A stretch of DNA of 64,000 nt from Corynebacterium glyciniphilum AJ 3170 (GCF_007673095.1 NZ_VDYZ01000007.1:144496-208495), one strand, 5' to 3'; positions 1-10,597 are shown, numbered from the stretch's first letter. Numbers and translations are program-made. Notes: generated by a model not told the origin, from the letters alone.

Positions 1-1
1 C

Positions 2-1599
<1,598 letters not shown>

Positions 1600-1633
1600 T
1601 CGACCCGCTCACCCCGGAGCCTCCTGAACACGT

Positions 1634-1685
1634 CTCCGCCCGGGCACGCCTTTCCTTGATCGGCGTGCCCGGGCGGAGGCTTTTT
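1634..1685 (+). terminator. Rho-independent terminator after grpE
   Basis: A perfect 17-bp GC-rich inverted repeat (1634-1650 and 1662-1678) with an 11-nt loop is followed by GC and a run of five T (1681-1685). It closes the dnaK-grpE transcript. The T-run fits the + strand only. Confidence 0.93.
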
Positions 1686-1753
1686 CAGTCTTACTCGGGG
1701 CTGTCGCGGCTGGCGGGGCTGTCGGGTCCCAGTGAGTCTCAGTGAGTCTCAGT

Positions 1754-2839
1754 TCAGGACTCGATGCGTGACGCGAGATAGGCGTCCGGGTGGATCGCGA
1801 CGACCTGCTGTCCGTCAGCGTTGGTGGAGATGTCGGTGAAGGCTGTGGTCTCACCGTCGTGCCAGAGGTGCAGTCGGGCACTGAGCGGACCCGGATTGCT
1901 CCGGTGCTGGGTCAGTGCCTCGGTACTCATCGCCTTGATACCGTTCATCAGGTCCTGACCGGTGCTGACCTCACGGACCAGCAGCAGGTGGCGGTGGGGC
2001 ACCGCGACAAGGACACCGTGGGCCAGGTCGAGGCGGGGAAGCCAGCGGGGGAGCAGGTCGTCGAGGAACAGGGTTGCGCTGGCCAGGAAGAACGAGTCGG
2101 ACTCCACCGTCCAGAACCGTGCCGCGGCGTCGGCCTCCAGGATCTCCCCCTGAGCAGTTCCCCGCATGATCTCCTGGACCGGCGTCGCACTGACGTGGCA
2201 GTCGATGAGCTCCTGCCAGGTGTTGCGGTAGCCGACCCGGTACAGGTCGCTGAGTTCCTCGGTGGTCGCCGAGCCGTGGGCGGCCAGCGCGTCGTCATCG
2301 AGCACCATCACCGTGTCCGGAGTGTCGAGCACCAGGGAGACGTGCAGGTCACCGGTGAACTCCCGGGAGGCGTCCTCGACGGTGCCCGACATGGCGGCGA
2401 GCGTCTCTGTCGTCGCGAGCCGGATACGGAGTTGTCGCAGGAAGTCGGCGTCGGGCAGGTCTGCGAGGGAGTGACGGGGAGACTCACCGGTGCCGGTGGT
2501 GGCGGTGTGGATGTGGCTGCGGATCAGTTCGAGGAGTTCAGAGAGGTTGGCGTGGGCTCCCGTATCGGCGAATTGCAGCGAGAGGGTTTCCAAGCTGATG
2601 AACACTGTCGCCGGCTCCGGGGAGTCGGAGGGGTGTTCGGGCGGCGCGATGTACCGGGCCTCGATGACGGCGTCAGGGCGCAGGGTGGTGTCGTAGCCCT
2701 CGTCGTCGAGCAGACGCAGGGTCTGTTGACGCAGGAAATCCGCCCGGTGCCGCGGAAGGTGAGGGAACATGCCGTCCGGCGCCGTGGGGTCGGCGCTACC
2801 CCGGGTGACCTGGCGCTTCCGGCGGTCTCGGAAGAACAT
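1754..2839 (-). CDS. Conserved protein of unknown function, paralogue of the 5696-6763 product
   Basis: 361 aa, no signal peptide or membrane segment. It is clearly paralogous along its length to the protein at 5696-6763. Shared blocks are MFPHLPR near residue 25, FTGDLHVSLVLDTPD, YRVGYRNTWQEL, FFLASA, VPHRHL-LVREV and NPGPL-ARLHL. It is the last gene of a three-gene minus-strand set, 22 bp after the glycoside hydrolase. The VAVPHRHL region is loosely reminiscent of DUF1444/YtpQ-type proteins, but I cannot assign a family. Its upstream bases resemble those of the paralogue (16 of 20 positions), with TAGTGT eight bases before the ATG, so it may have its own leaderless-type promoter. Confidence 0.85.
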   Translation of the reverse strand: MFFRDRRKRQVTRGSADPTAPDGMFPHLPRHRADFLRQQTLRLLDDEGYDTTLRPDAVIEARYIAPPEHPSDSPEPATVFISLETLSLQFADTGAHANLSELLELIRSHIHTATTGTGESPRHSLADLPDADFLRQLRIRLATTETLAAMSGTVEDASREFTGDLHVSLVLDTPDTVMVLDDDALAAHGSATTEELSDLYRVGYRNTWQELIDCHVSATPVQEIMRGTAQGEILEADAAARFWTVESDSFFLASATLFLDDLLPRWLPRLDLAHGVLVAVPHRHLLLVREVSTGQDLMNGIKAMSTEALTQHRSNPGPLSARLHLWHDGETTAFTDISTNADGQQVVAIHPDAYLASRIES

Positions 2840-2861
2840 GGTTATCTACACTAACAACCGG

Positions 2862-5690
2862 TCACACGGTGCGGTAGTACTCCGCCCGGTACACCTGCGA
2901 CTCCGCCGCGGAGGCGGTGACCTTTTCACGACGCTGCGCCATGATCCGCACCTGGGGGCGCCCGGCCCGGGAGCCGACGGCGCCGACGGCCGCGCCGGCA
3001 CTATCGGACGGAGTCTCCATGTCCTCCGGCATCGCGTCGCCCATCTCCACGGTCTCGGTGAACCTGCCCTCGGCGACGACCAGTGAGATCTCGTCGAGGA
3101 CACCGCGGACCTGCCGTCCCATGATCCGGATGCCGAGCCGTCCCCCGGTGTCGTTGACACCCTCGACGACGAGCGTGCCGGGACTGTCGCCGCGACGCAC
3201 GGCGACGTCGGTCAGGGCGACGCCCATGTCTCCGTCGACCTCCTCGGGGCCGGGGAGCTCAACGTCGAGATCGCCGGTCACCACCACCGGGGAGCCGGTC
3301 ACGGTGACGCGTTCGCCGTCAGTGTCGAGGTCGCGACCGAGCACGTCCTGGCACCGGGTCGCACCAGGGACCGTGACCTGCAGGGACGATCCCTCCGGCG
3401 GGATCCACGGTTCGGGGTGGGGGAAGTAGCTGTCGGTGCCGTGGGCGGCGTTGTTGAGGTAACCGTCCTGCCTGCTCCAGAGCACCCAGAACGCCGCACC
3501 GTCACGGGAGAACCGTAACCCCCGCAGGTCGGGATGAGGGGACTCGATCCAGCCGAGGAACTCCGCACCGTCGAGCATCTCCGCGGCGAAGGCGAAGGCG
3601 GGGAGAGACGGTTTGGGTGAGCGGTCCGCGTGCAGGAGTCCGTAGTGGTACTCGGATTCGGTGGGGTTCACGCCGTACTTGTCGTGCCAGAGTCCGTCGG
3701 CGAGTTGGAACCAGTGCACCCCGCTGACCCCTTCCGCCTTGGCGAGCATGAGGGTCAGCAGGACGGAGTCCGCGGCGGTGCGTTCGTCGTCGTACCACCA
3801 GGCGTTGGGACGGGTGCAGGCGTAGGTCTCGGTGAGCCACAGCTCGGTGGGGGAGTCGGCGTCGGTGGCGTGGCCGTCGAGATAGGCACGCGCGGTGCGC
3901 ACCTGCCCGAGGAAGTTCCATTTCCCGCCGTCGTAGTCGGGCACGTAGTTGCCGCGGCCTGCGTGTTCGGCGATGCCGTCGAGCAGTGTCCAGCCGCCGC
4001 GGTCGCGGATGGTGTCGAGGAACTCGGCGTCCCATCCCGCCAGGGGCATGGCGAGCAGTGTGGCGTCGGTGCCCCGACGGTCCATCTCGGCGCGGAAGGG
4101 AATGAGCCACTGGTCGGTGTACTCGGTGGCGAGTTCCACGGTGTCGGCACCGGCGAGGCTCCATTCGTTGAGGAGTTCGTAGTGTGCGGCGCCGGCGTTC
4201 TCCCCGCGGTCGAGGGCTTTCGCCGCCCACTCGCTGAAACTTTCACCGCCGGAGGCGTCATCGAATTTCCCGGGTGACCCTCCAGGCTGTACGGCGGTGC
4301 TGATACCGAGTTCACTGGCTTCCTCGGCGGTCAGCCAGGGGTTACGCAGGTGCCGGACGCCGAGGCGACGCCACAGGGCACGTTCTGCGCTGCGCGACTC
4401 CAGTCCAGGGCTCTGTGCGCTGCCGGGGGACGGCGTGGAGGCGAAACCGCCGAGTCCGATGATGGACTGGTCGGACGGTCCGAAGTCATGGTCGGGCCAG
4501 ACAGCGGCGGCGGTGCGGGCGAAGGAGTCGGCGCTGGTGGCTTCGATGGAGCACCAGGACCGGGGGCCGGGCAGGTCGATGGTGACGTCGGTGTCGACGT
4601 AGCCAGTGGAGTCGGTGGAGTCGCCGTCCCGCGGTACGGCCACCTCATGGCGGGAACGGTGGAACTCGGTGCCGTCGAAGTCACGGGCGATGACCTCGAT
4701 ACCCGTGCTGCTCCGGGACGTGACCGACCGTCCGGCGAGACCGACGGTGAAGGTTCGCGGGCCACTTCCGGCGACGACGTTGTAGGTGGCTGCACTGGTG
4801 ATGTCGACGGTGGGGTCGGGCAGTCCCGTGCTCCCGAGCACGGCGCCGGCGAGCAGTGTCCGTCCGTCGTCGACGAGACTGCGGGCCGCACCGACGGTCG
4901 TGTCGGCGCGGAACTCGAGCCGGGAGCGCCAGACACCGTCGTCGTCGCGGGACGGTGCGGCGTGCAGCATCGTGTCGCTACGGGAGGTACTGGTGGCGGT
5001 GGTGATACAGCCGTAGAGCCGGGCTGCACCGTCGCCCCCTTCACCGTTCCCACTGTCCTGCACGTCCCAGTCGATGAAGTTGAGTTCGGCGACACGCTCC
5101 TGGACCGGCACCCCGCCGCGGGAGTCACGCACCCACCGGCTGGCGGGGACGTGGAGTTCGGAAGCGTCACGGGCGTCCACGAGGGTGCAGTAGACCCGTC
5201 CGCCGCGCAGCAGCGCCCGTCCCGCGGAATCAAGGCCGTCGCCCGGTGCGGTGAACTCCCAGTCGGCTGTGACCCGTCCCCCGTCGGCACGGTAGGTGAC
5301 CGAGGCGGTGTAGTCCGGATCGGTGACCTCGAAGTCGATGCGGACGGGGCCGGAACCGGGACGGCCGTCGCCGGGGTCGTCGACGGTGGCGCCGCGGGTA
5401 CCGGTGGAGGTGGTCAACCGGTATCCGTCGAAGTGGACCAGACGGCGCCCTGCCGTGGTCAGGACGGTGACCCGTCCAGGATGGTCGTCGCCGCCGACCT
5501 GCAGTTGCAGCGGACCGGGATCGACGGCACGGGGGAGCCCGACCGACCCGTCGTCCTCGTCGCGGCTGCGGAGCAGTGTGCCGCCGCCGATGACGGCACC
5601 CGCCCCGAGGACGCCGACACCGCCACCGATGAGGAAGGCCCGCCGACTGAGCCCGCCGGATACACGTCCGGTGTTCACCTTCTTCTTCAC
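2862..5690 (-). CDS. Tat-exported glycoside hydrolase-like protein (clan GH-A fold)
   Basis: 942 aa, GTG start. The N-terminus has a twin-arginine signal (SRRAFLIGG, residues 15-23, then a glycine-rich hydrophobic segment), predicting folded export. Residues ~60-400 look like beta-sandwich modules. Residues ~405-700 look like a TIM-barrel glycosidase: LLNEW places an Asn-Glu acid/base pair at 508-509, and LWLTETYA places a candidate nucleophile at Glu621, ~112 residues later, as in clan A enzymes. HWFQLADGLW (~659-668) fits the end of the barrel. C-terminal beta-domains follow. The substrate is unknown; the GH39/GH5-like resemblance is inference. It starts 5 bp after the stop of the upstream paralogue. 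Confidence 0.72.
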   Translation of the reverse strand: MKKKVNTGRVSGGLSRRAFLIGGGVGVLGAGAVIGGGTLLRSRDEDDGSVGLPRAVDPGPLQLQVGGDDHPGRVTVLTTAGRRLVHFDGYRLTTSTGTRGATVDDPGDGRPGSGPVRIDFEVTDPDYTASVTYRADGGRVTADWEFTAPGDGLDSAGRALLRGGRVYCTLVDARDASELHVPASRWVRDSRGGVPVQERVAELNFIDWDVQDSGNGEGGDGAARLYGCITTATSTSRSDTMLHAAPSRDDDGVWRSRLEFRADTTVGAARSLVDDGRTLLAGAVLGSTGLPDPTVDITSAATYNVVAGSGPRTFTVGLAGRSVTSRSSTGIEVIARDFDGTEFHRSRHEVAVPRDGDSTDSTGYVDTDVTIDLPGPRSWCSIEATSADSFARTAAAVWPDHDFGPSDQSIIGLGGFASTPSPGSAQSPGLESRSAERALWRRLGVRHLRNPWLTAEEASELGISTAVQPGGSPGKFDDASGGESFSEWAAKALDRGENAGAAHYELLNEWSLAGADTVELATEYTDQWLIPFRAEMDRRGTDATLLAMPLAGWDAEFLDTIRDRGGWTLLDGIAEHAGRGNYVPDYDGGKWNFLGQVRTARAYLDGHATDADSPTELWLTETYACTRPNAWWYDDERTAADSVLLTLMLAKAEGVSGVHWFQLADGLWHDKYGVNPTESEYHYGLLHADRSPKPSLPAFAFAAEMLDGAEFLGWIESPHPDLRGLRFSRDGAAFWVLWSRQDGYLNNAAHGTDSYFPHPEPWIPPEGSSLQVTVPGATRCQDVLGRDLDTDGERVTVTGSPVVVTGDLDVELPGPEEVDGDMGVALTDVAVRRGDSPGTLVVEGVNDTGGRLGIRIMGRQVRGVLDEISLVVAEGRFTETVEMGDAMPEDMETPSDSAGAAVGAVGSRAGRPQVRIMAQRREKVTASAAESQVYRAEYYRTV

Positions 5691-5695
5691 CGTGG

Positions 5696-6763
5696 TCAGT
5701 TCTCGCTCTCGAGCCGGGACAGCAGGTAGTCGTCGGGCTCGACCTGGAGGATCTGTTGGCCGTCGTCGCCGGTGGTGATGTCGGTGAAGACGCGCACGTC
5801 ACCGTCGTACGCGAGGTGGAGTCGGGCGGTGAGCGGGCCGGGGTTGGTGGCGAGTTGGGCGAGTGCGACCGAGGTCATGGTGTTGATCCCGTCGAGCAGG
5901 TCCTGTCCGGTGGTGACCTCCCGGACGAGCATCAGGTGGCGGTGCGGCACGGCGACCATCACCCCGGCGGAGGCGTCCATGTCGGGGAGCCAGCGGGGCA
6001 GCAGTTCATCGAGGAACAACGGGGCGCTGGCGAGGAAGAAGGAATTGGACTCCACGACGTGGAAGTACGCGCCGGGGGAGCCACCGTGCACATCGCCGTG
6101 GACCTCGTTGACGTCGACGGCGGCGTCGTGGAGTTCCTGCCAGGTGTTGCGGTAGCCGACGCGGTAGAGGTCGGCGAGTTGTTCCCGGGTAGCGGTGCCG
6201 TGGGCGGCGAGTGCCTCGTCGTTGAGCGTCATGATGGCGTCCGGGGTGTCAAGGACGAGGGAGACGTGCAGGTCGCCGGTGAAATCGCGGGAGGCGTCGT
6301 CCACCGCGCCGGACGCGGCGTCGAGGGCGCTACGTGCGGCGAGACGCACGTGCAGGTGCCGGAGGAAATCGGCGTCCGGTAGTGCGTCGACGTCAATCTC
6401 GGTGAGCACTGTGGCCAGGAAGTACCGGATCAGCTCGATGATCTCGGACACCGGTGCATGTGGTGCTGTGGCGATCTGGAGGGAGAGGTTGTCCAGGCCG
6501 ATGAGTCGGCGGGACTGCGGAGGCGGCGCGTCCTGCTCGGCCGTGGCATCCTCTTCCCCCTCCTGCTTGCGGGCGGGTGTGGCGACGATGTACCCGTCCG
6601 GGCGCCAGGCGGTGTCGAACCCCTCGGCGTGGAGGTAGCGCATCGTCTCCTCCCGTAGCAGGTCAGCGCGCTGACGGGGGAGGTGGGGGAACATCGCGTC
6701 GGGTGCCTCCGGGTCGACGACCCGCCGTGGGGTGGGCCGTTTCCGACCGTCTCTGGAGAACAT
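5696..6763 (-). CDS. Conserved protein of unknown function, first gene of the GH operon
   Basis: 355 aa cytosolic-looking protein, paralogous to the product at 1754-2839 and carrying the same conserved blocks (MFPHLPR, RDFTGDLHVSLVLDTPD, YRVGYRNTWQELHDA, FFLASAPLFLDELLPRW, VPHRHLMLVREV). It heads the minus-strand operon and is divergent from dnaJ. TAGGGT lies eight bases upstream of the ATG (complement of 6772-6777), which would suit a near-leaderless promoter. The function is not recognised. Two copies on either side of an exported glycosidase suggest a paired or partner role. Confidence 0.85.
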   Translation of the reverse strand: MFSRDGRKRPTPRRVVDPEAPDAMFPHLPRQRADLLREETMRYLHAEGFDTAWRPDGYIVATPARKQEGEEDATAEQDAPPPQSRRLIGLDNLSLQIATAPHAPVSEIIELIRYFLATVLTEIDVDALPDADFLRHLHVRLAARSALDAASGAVDDASRDFTGDLHVSLVLDTPDAIMTLNDEALAAHGTATREQLADLYRVGYRNTWQELHDAAVDVNEVHGDVHGGSPGAYFHVVESNSFFLASAPLFLDELLPRWLPDMDASAGVMVAVPHRHLMLVREVTTGQDLLDGINTMTSVALAQLATNPGPLTARLHLAYDGDVRVFTDITTGDDGQQILQVEPDDYLLSRLESEN

Positions 6764-6784
6764 GGGAACCTACCCTAACAGCCG

Positions 6785-6812
6785 GGAATGTCCGCCGCTC
6801 GACGTGCGTTAC
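6785..6812 (+). promoter_or_regulatory. Sigma-H-type promoter for dnaJ-hspR
   Basis: GGAATG (6785-6790), a 17-nt spacer and GTTAC (6808-6812) match the actinobacterial heat/oxidative-stress sigma-H consensus GGAAYR-N16-18-GTT. The same 17-nt spacing is found upstream of clpB. A degenerate HspR-like inverted repeat (6824-6843) lies just downstream. Confidence 0.6.
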
Positions 6813-6823
6813 AGGAGATAGAC

Positions 6824-6843
6824 CTTAGCGTGATAGGCTCAAG
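6824..6843. promoter_or_regulatory. Degenerate HAIR-like (HspR) operator
   Basis: CTTAGCG-N6-GCTCAAG resembles the HspR operator CTTGAGT-N7-ACTCAAG. The right arm is good; the left arm is poor and the spacing is one base short. Its place between the sigma-H-like promoter and dnaJ makes autoregulation by HspR plausible, but this is a weak match. Confidence 0.3.
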
Positions 6844-6953
6844 TTTCATGAGAGGGTTCCGGGCTCTGCGGCCAGTGGCGGCGGCCCCCGGAGAGACAGC
6901 AGAAGACCGGAGACCCCGGCACAACCGGGACTGTTCAGGAAGAGAGGAACCAG

Positions 6954-8168
6954 GTGGCCCAGAAGGAGTGGATCGACAAGGACTACTACGCCGACCTCGG
7001 CGTGTCGTCCACCGCGGAGGCCGACGAGATCAAGAAGGCCTACCGCAAGATCGCGCGGGAGAACCACCCCGACGCACATCCGGGCGACACCGCGGCCGAG
7101 AACCGGTTCAAGACCGCCTCGGAGGCCTACTCCGTACTCGGTGACAAGGACAAGCGCGCCGAGTACGACGAACTGAAGCAGATGGTCGCCAGCGGTGGCT
7201 ACGGTGCTCCGGGTGGCGGTTTCGGTGGGTTCGGCGGCGCGCCCGGGGGTGCTGGTGGCCCTGGTAGCGCTGGAGCCGCCGGCGGTTTCGACGGTTTCGA
7301 CCTGGGTGACCTCTTCAATCGTGCCGGTGGTGGTGGCGGTGGTTTCAGCGACGTCTTCGGTGACATGTTCGGTGGCGGCGGAGCCCGGGGAGCCGGCACG
7401 CGCACTCAGCGACGGACCCGCGGTGCGGACGTCGAGACCGAGATCACCCTGGACTTCCGTGAGGCGACCAAGGGTGTCACCGTCCCGATCCGTCTGACCA
7501 GCCCGGCGGCCTGCACGACCTGCCACGGCTCCGGTGCGACGCCGGGGACGTCAAGCTCCCGGTGCGGCACCTGTTCCGGGACCGGTCTGGTCTCGGAGAA
7601 CCGTGGTGCGTTCGGCTTCTCCCGCCCCTGCTCCGACTGCAACGGCACCGGTACCCGGATCGAGGATCCCTGCCACGACTGCTCGGGGACCGGCCGGATC
7701 ACCCGCACCCGGACGATCACCGTGCGCGTGCCTGCCGGTGTCGTCGACGGACAGAAGGTCCGCCTCGCCGGCCAGGGTGAGGCGGGCGAGCGCGGACGTC
7801 CCGCCGGTGACCTCTTCGTCACCGTCCACGTCCGGCCCGACGACCTGTTCACCCGCAACGGTGACGACCTGAAGATGACCGTGCCGGTCAGCTTCACCGA
7901 ACTCGCACTCGGTGGGGCGGTCACCGTGCCGACGCTGGACACCCGCGTGCGGGTCAAGATCCCGGCGGGAACCGCGGACGGGACGACGCTGCGCATCCGA
8001 GGCCGGGGTGTCACCAAGCGCAACGGGGCGTCCGGTGACCTGCTGGTGACGGTGAAGGTCGCGGTGCCGAAGAATCTCGACGAGGGCGCGGCGAGTGCGT
8101 TGCGTCACTACGCTGAGGAAGAGAAGCGAACCGGTTTCGACCCCCGTGCGGGCTGGTCCGGCAACTGA
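6954..8168 (+). CDS. dnaJ: Chaperone DnaJ (Hsp40, type I)
   Basis: Co-chaperone that stimulates the DnaK ATPase. 404 aa from a GTG preceded by AGAGGAA. It has a J domain (1-~70, HPD at 38-40), a long Gly/Phe-rich linker (~80-150), four CxxCxGxG zinc motifs ([32 protein letters not shown]) and the C-terminal substrate domains. It is followed 20 bp later by hspR. It is separated from dnaK-grpE by about 5 kb of oppositely oriented genes and has its own promoter. Confidence 0.97.
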   Translation: MAQKEWIDKDYYADLGVSSTAEADEIKKAYRKIARENHPDAHPGDTAAENRFKTASEAYSVLGDKDKRAEYDELKQMVASGGYGAPGGGFGGFGGAPGGAGGPGSAGAAGGFDGFDLGDLFNRAGGGGGGFSDVFGDMFGGGGARGAGTRTQRRTRGADVETEITLDFREATKGVTVPIRLTSPAACTTCHGSGATPGTSSSRCGTCSGTGLVSENRGAFGFSRPCSDCNGTGTRIEDPCHDCSGTGRITRTRTITVRVPAGVVDGQKVRLAGQGEAGERGRPAGDLFVTVHVRPDDLFTRNGDDLKMTVPVSFTELALGGAVTVPTLDTRVRVKIPAGTADGTTLRIRGRGVTKRNGASGDLLVTVKVAVPKNLDEGAASALRHYAEEEKRTGFDPRAGWSGN

Positions 8169-8188
8169 CAGACAGCTGGTGATTGAAG

Positions 8189-8662
8189 ATGAGTGACAGG
8201 AACGGAGACGTTCCGGGCGAATCCCGGGAGGTGTTCGTGATCTCCGTCGCCGCGGAGATCACGGGGATGCACGCACAGACCCTGCGCACCTATGACAGGT
8301 TGGGTCTGGTCTCGCCCGAGCGGACCAGTGGCGGTGGTCGCCGCTATTCGCGTGACGACATCGAGCAGCTGCTGGAGATCCAGCGGCTCAGTCACGACGA
8401 GGGGGTGAACCTCGCCGGGATCAAGGCGATCATCGACCTCCAGAACCAGGTCCGGGACCTGAAGGACGAGGTGGACGTTCTCCAGTTGAGACTCGCGACC
8501 GCCGAGCAGAATTCCGGTCAGGCGGCGCGGGGTGGTCGTCGCGGCGAGATCGTCCACGTCCCGCGCTCCACCGCTGTGGTGCTGTGGGAGCAGCGGCGGC
8601 GAGGGGGGCGGGGATCCTCGTCGTCCGGGTCGTCGGGATCGCCGGACGATCCGAAGCGCTGA
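8189..8662 (+). CDS. hspR: Heat-shock repressor HspR (MerR family)
   Basis: 157 aa from the ATG at 8189; a TTG two codons upstream is an alternative. It has a MerR-type winged helix (FVISVAAEITGMHAQTLRTYDRLGL, then GGGRRYSRDDI) and a coiled coil (LQNQVRDLKDEVDVLQLRLA). The family represses dnaK and clpB operons by binding HAIR inverted repeats, with DnaK as co-repressor. A clear HAIR site lies upstream of clpB in this window. The tail is Ser/Gly/Arg-rich. Confidence 0.93.
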   Translation: MSDRNGDVPGESREVFVISVAAEITGMHAQTLRTYDRLGLVSPERTSGGGRRYSRDDIEQLLEIQRLSHDEGVNLAGIKAIIDLQNQVRDLKDEVDVLQLRLATAEQNSGQAARGGRRGEIVHVPRSTAVVLWEQRRRGGRGSSSSGSSGSPDDPKR

Positions 8663-8839
8663 GCGGACCGCTGGTTCTTCACTGAGGTTGTCACCGGCAC
8701 TACTGTGCTAGATATCGCACTCCATCACCAGCTTCAGAAAATCTGACCTGGCGTTTTGATATGTTCAGCACCTTATGGGGTGCGAATGTTAACTGCACGC
8801 TGGCCGAAGGAATTCGCCGGGGGCGTTCGTCCGTGAGTC
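8663..8839. other. Intergenic stretch between hspR and the RHH gene
   Basis: No coding frame is credible here. It holds a small GCACC/GGGTGC hairpin near 8768-8785 without a T-run. A VapC/FitB-type toxin would be expected next to the RHH gene and is absent. Confidence 0.5.
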
Positions 8840-9022
8840 TCATGTGTGCGGCGGAAGGTGCGCAGTGCGATCGAAGACCGCGGGGTTGTTGCTGGACCTG
8901 GCTTCACGCTCGATCAGCTCCAGGATATATGCCTGGACACTCTTCCCCTGCCGCCGTGCCTGCTCGGCGATGCGGTCGCGGGTGTTCTCCGGGACGTTGC
9001 GGATCTGGAGCGAGACGGCCAT
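8840..9022 (-). CDS. Orphan ribbon-helix-helix antitoxin (FitA/VapB-like)
   Basis: 60 aa from the ATG at 9022; a longer frame begins at 9037. The N-terminus SLQIRNVPENTRDRIAEQARRQGKS is the ribbon-helix-helix pattern of FitA/VapB antitoxins, and the C-terminus is a short toxin-binding-like tail. No PIN-domain toxin follows: the next 177 bases downstream hold no gene. It is either an orphan regulator or the remnant of a toxin-antitoxin pair. A palindrome overlapping its start codon suggests self-repression. Confidence 0.75.
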   Translation of the reverse strand: MAVSLQIRNVPENTRDRIAEQARRQGKSVQAYILELIEREARSSNNPAVFDRTAHLPPHT

Positions 9023-9036
9023 GCATGTACTATGCA
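9022..9036. promoter_or_regulatory. Palindromic operator over the RHH start codon
   Basis: TGCAT-N5-ATGCA is a perfect 5-bp-arm palindrome overlapping the first base of the RHH start codon (9022). This is where RHH antitoxins usually bind to repress themselves. Confidence 0.5.
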
Positions 9037-9058
9037 TGCACCCGCGAGCGAGTGTCTC

Positions 9059-10576
9059 CTACAGACTCAGCGTCCCCTGGGCGATCAGCACCACCGCAAT
9101 GACCGCCGCCACGGTGACGCCGACGGCGATGACCCATTCGAAGGCGTTGAACACGCGTCCGCCGGCGCGGCGGCGGGTGACAACGTAGGCGACCATGCCC
9201 GGCACGATCAGCACCATGCCCATCAGGACGTACTTCACGTCCGCGGCGTAGAACAGCCACAGGGAGTACACGAACGCCAGGACGCCGATCAGCAGGTGCC
9301 GACGGTTGGCCGAACCTCCCACCGTCGGGCCGGAGAGGTCGAACTTCGTGCCGGCATCCGGGTGGGATATTCCTTCGCCGCGGGTGCACAGGAAGATCAG
9401 GTACAGCGCCGAGAACAGATAGGGGATCAGGTACAACGATGTCGCCAGCTGGACCATCGTCGTGTAGGCGGACTCGTTGAGGTAGAAGATCACGATGAAC
9501 AGCTGGATCACGATCGCCGAGAACAGCTGGGCGACGACAGGGGCACCACGACGGTTGACGTACCCCAGCCTGCGGGGGAGCAGGCCGTCCTGTGCCATCA
9601 GGGTGATCGGCTCGGCGCACAGCATCTGCCAGGAGACGTAGGCGCCCAGCACGGAGATGCACAGGCCGATGGAGACCAGCCCGGCGCCCCAGGGGCCGAC
9701 GACGATCTCGAGGACCTCGGCCATGGAGTTGTCACCCATCGCGGCGAGTTCTTCACGGGGCGCCACCCCGTAGGACAGGAAACTGACCATGACCAGCAGC
9801 AGGAACACGGTGAGGAAGCCCAGCAGCGTCGCCATCGAGATGTCCTTGCGGCGGCGTGCCCGGCGTGAGTACGTGGATGCGCCCTCCACACCGATGAATG
9901 CCCACACCGTGAACAGCATCATACCCTTGACCTGGTCAGACAGGCTGGCTGCCTCATCGGCGTTGTCCCCGAAGGTGTCCGCCGACCCCCAGAAGTCGGC
10001 GGTGAAGATCTCGGTGTGGAACCCGGCGAAGAGCAGGATCCCGAGGAACGCGAGAATCGGCAGGAGTTTCGCCGCGGTCGTGACGACGTTCAGGACGGCG
10101 GCCTGGCGCACACCCCGCGACAGTGCCAGGAAGATCACCCAGTTCAGCCCGGACACGAAGAACGCCTGGACGAGTGACTGGCCGTCGGCGAAGAGAGGGA
10201 GGAAATGGCCGAGCGAGCCGAAGAACAGGGTGGCGTAGCCGACCTGGGCGATGATGCTGCCCAGCCAGTACCCCCAGCCGGAGGCGAACCCGACGAAGTC
10301 GCCGAGACCGCCCCGCACGTAGCTGTACACTCCGGAGTCCAGGTTCGGCTTGCGCTGTGCCAACGCCTGGAAGACGAAGGCCACGCACAGCATGCCGATG
10401 CCGGTGATCAGCCAGCCGATGACTGCCGCACCCGGCGAGGCTACCGCGGAGATGTTCTGCGGCAGGGCGAATATGCCCGCGCCCACGCAGGATCCGACGA
10501 TGAGGGAGACCAGCGTCGGCAGCCGGACAGTGTCCCGCCGGGGCAGTATGCCGGGGTCTGAGGAGGTGTCAGTCAC
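9059..10576 (-). CDS. APC-family basic amino-acid/polyamine antiporter
   Basis: 505 aa, GTG start, about 12-13 membrane helices. The N-terminus (LVSLIVGSCVGAGIFALPQNIS) carries the GxGIF substrate-binding signature of the APC superfamily, and residues ~70-125 (NLDSGVYSYVRGGLGDFVGFASGWGYWLG) are typical of the arginine/ornithine or lysine exchanger subgroup (ArcD/LysI-like). The exact substrate cannot be told from the sequence. It stands alone between the RHH gene and the peptidase. Confidence 0.88.
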   Translation of the reverse strand: MTDTSSDPGILPRRDTVRLPTLVSLIVGSCVGAGIFALPQNISAVASPGAAVIGWLITGIGMLCVAFVFQALAQRKPNLDSGVYSYVRGGLGDFVGFASGWGYWLGSIIAQVGYATLFFGSLGHFLPLFADGQSLVQAFFVSGLNWVIFLALSRGVRQAAVLNVVTTAAKLLPILAFLGILLFAGFHTEIFTADFWGSADTFGDNADEAASLSDQVKGMMLFTVWAFIGVEGASTYSRRARRRKDISMATLLGFLTVFLLLVMVSFLSYGVAPREELAAMGDNSMAEVLEIVVGPWGAGLVSIGLCISVLGAYVSWQMLCAEPITLMAQDGLLPRRLGYVNRRGAPVVAQLFSAIVIQLFIVIFYLNESAYTTMVQLATSLYLIPYLFSALYLIFLCTRGEGISHPDAGTKFDLSGPTVGGSANRRHLLIGVLAFVYSLWLFYAADVKYVLMGMVLIVPGMVAYVVTRRRAGGRVFNAFEWVIAVGVTVAAVIAVVLIAQGTLSL

Positions 10577-10597
10577 GGGGAGACAGAGTATCCCGGA

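Noticed and set aside
1790..2854. Long + strand open frame opposite the unknown paralogue
   Set aside because: Antisense shadow caused by high GC; the minus-strand frame is supported by a paralogue.
4350..5729. 459-codon + strand frame opposite the glycosidase gene
   Set aside because: Gly/Val/Asp-rich shadow without motifs; the minus strand has a Tat signal and catalytic motifs.
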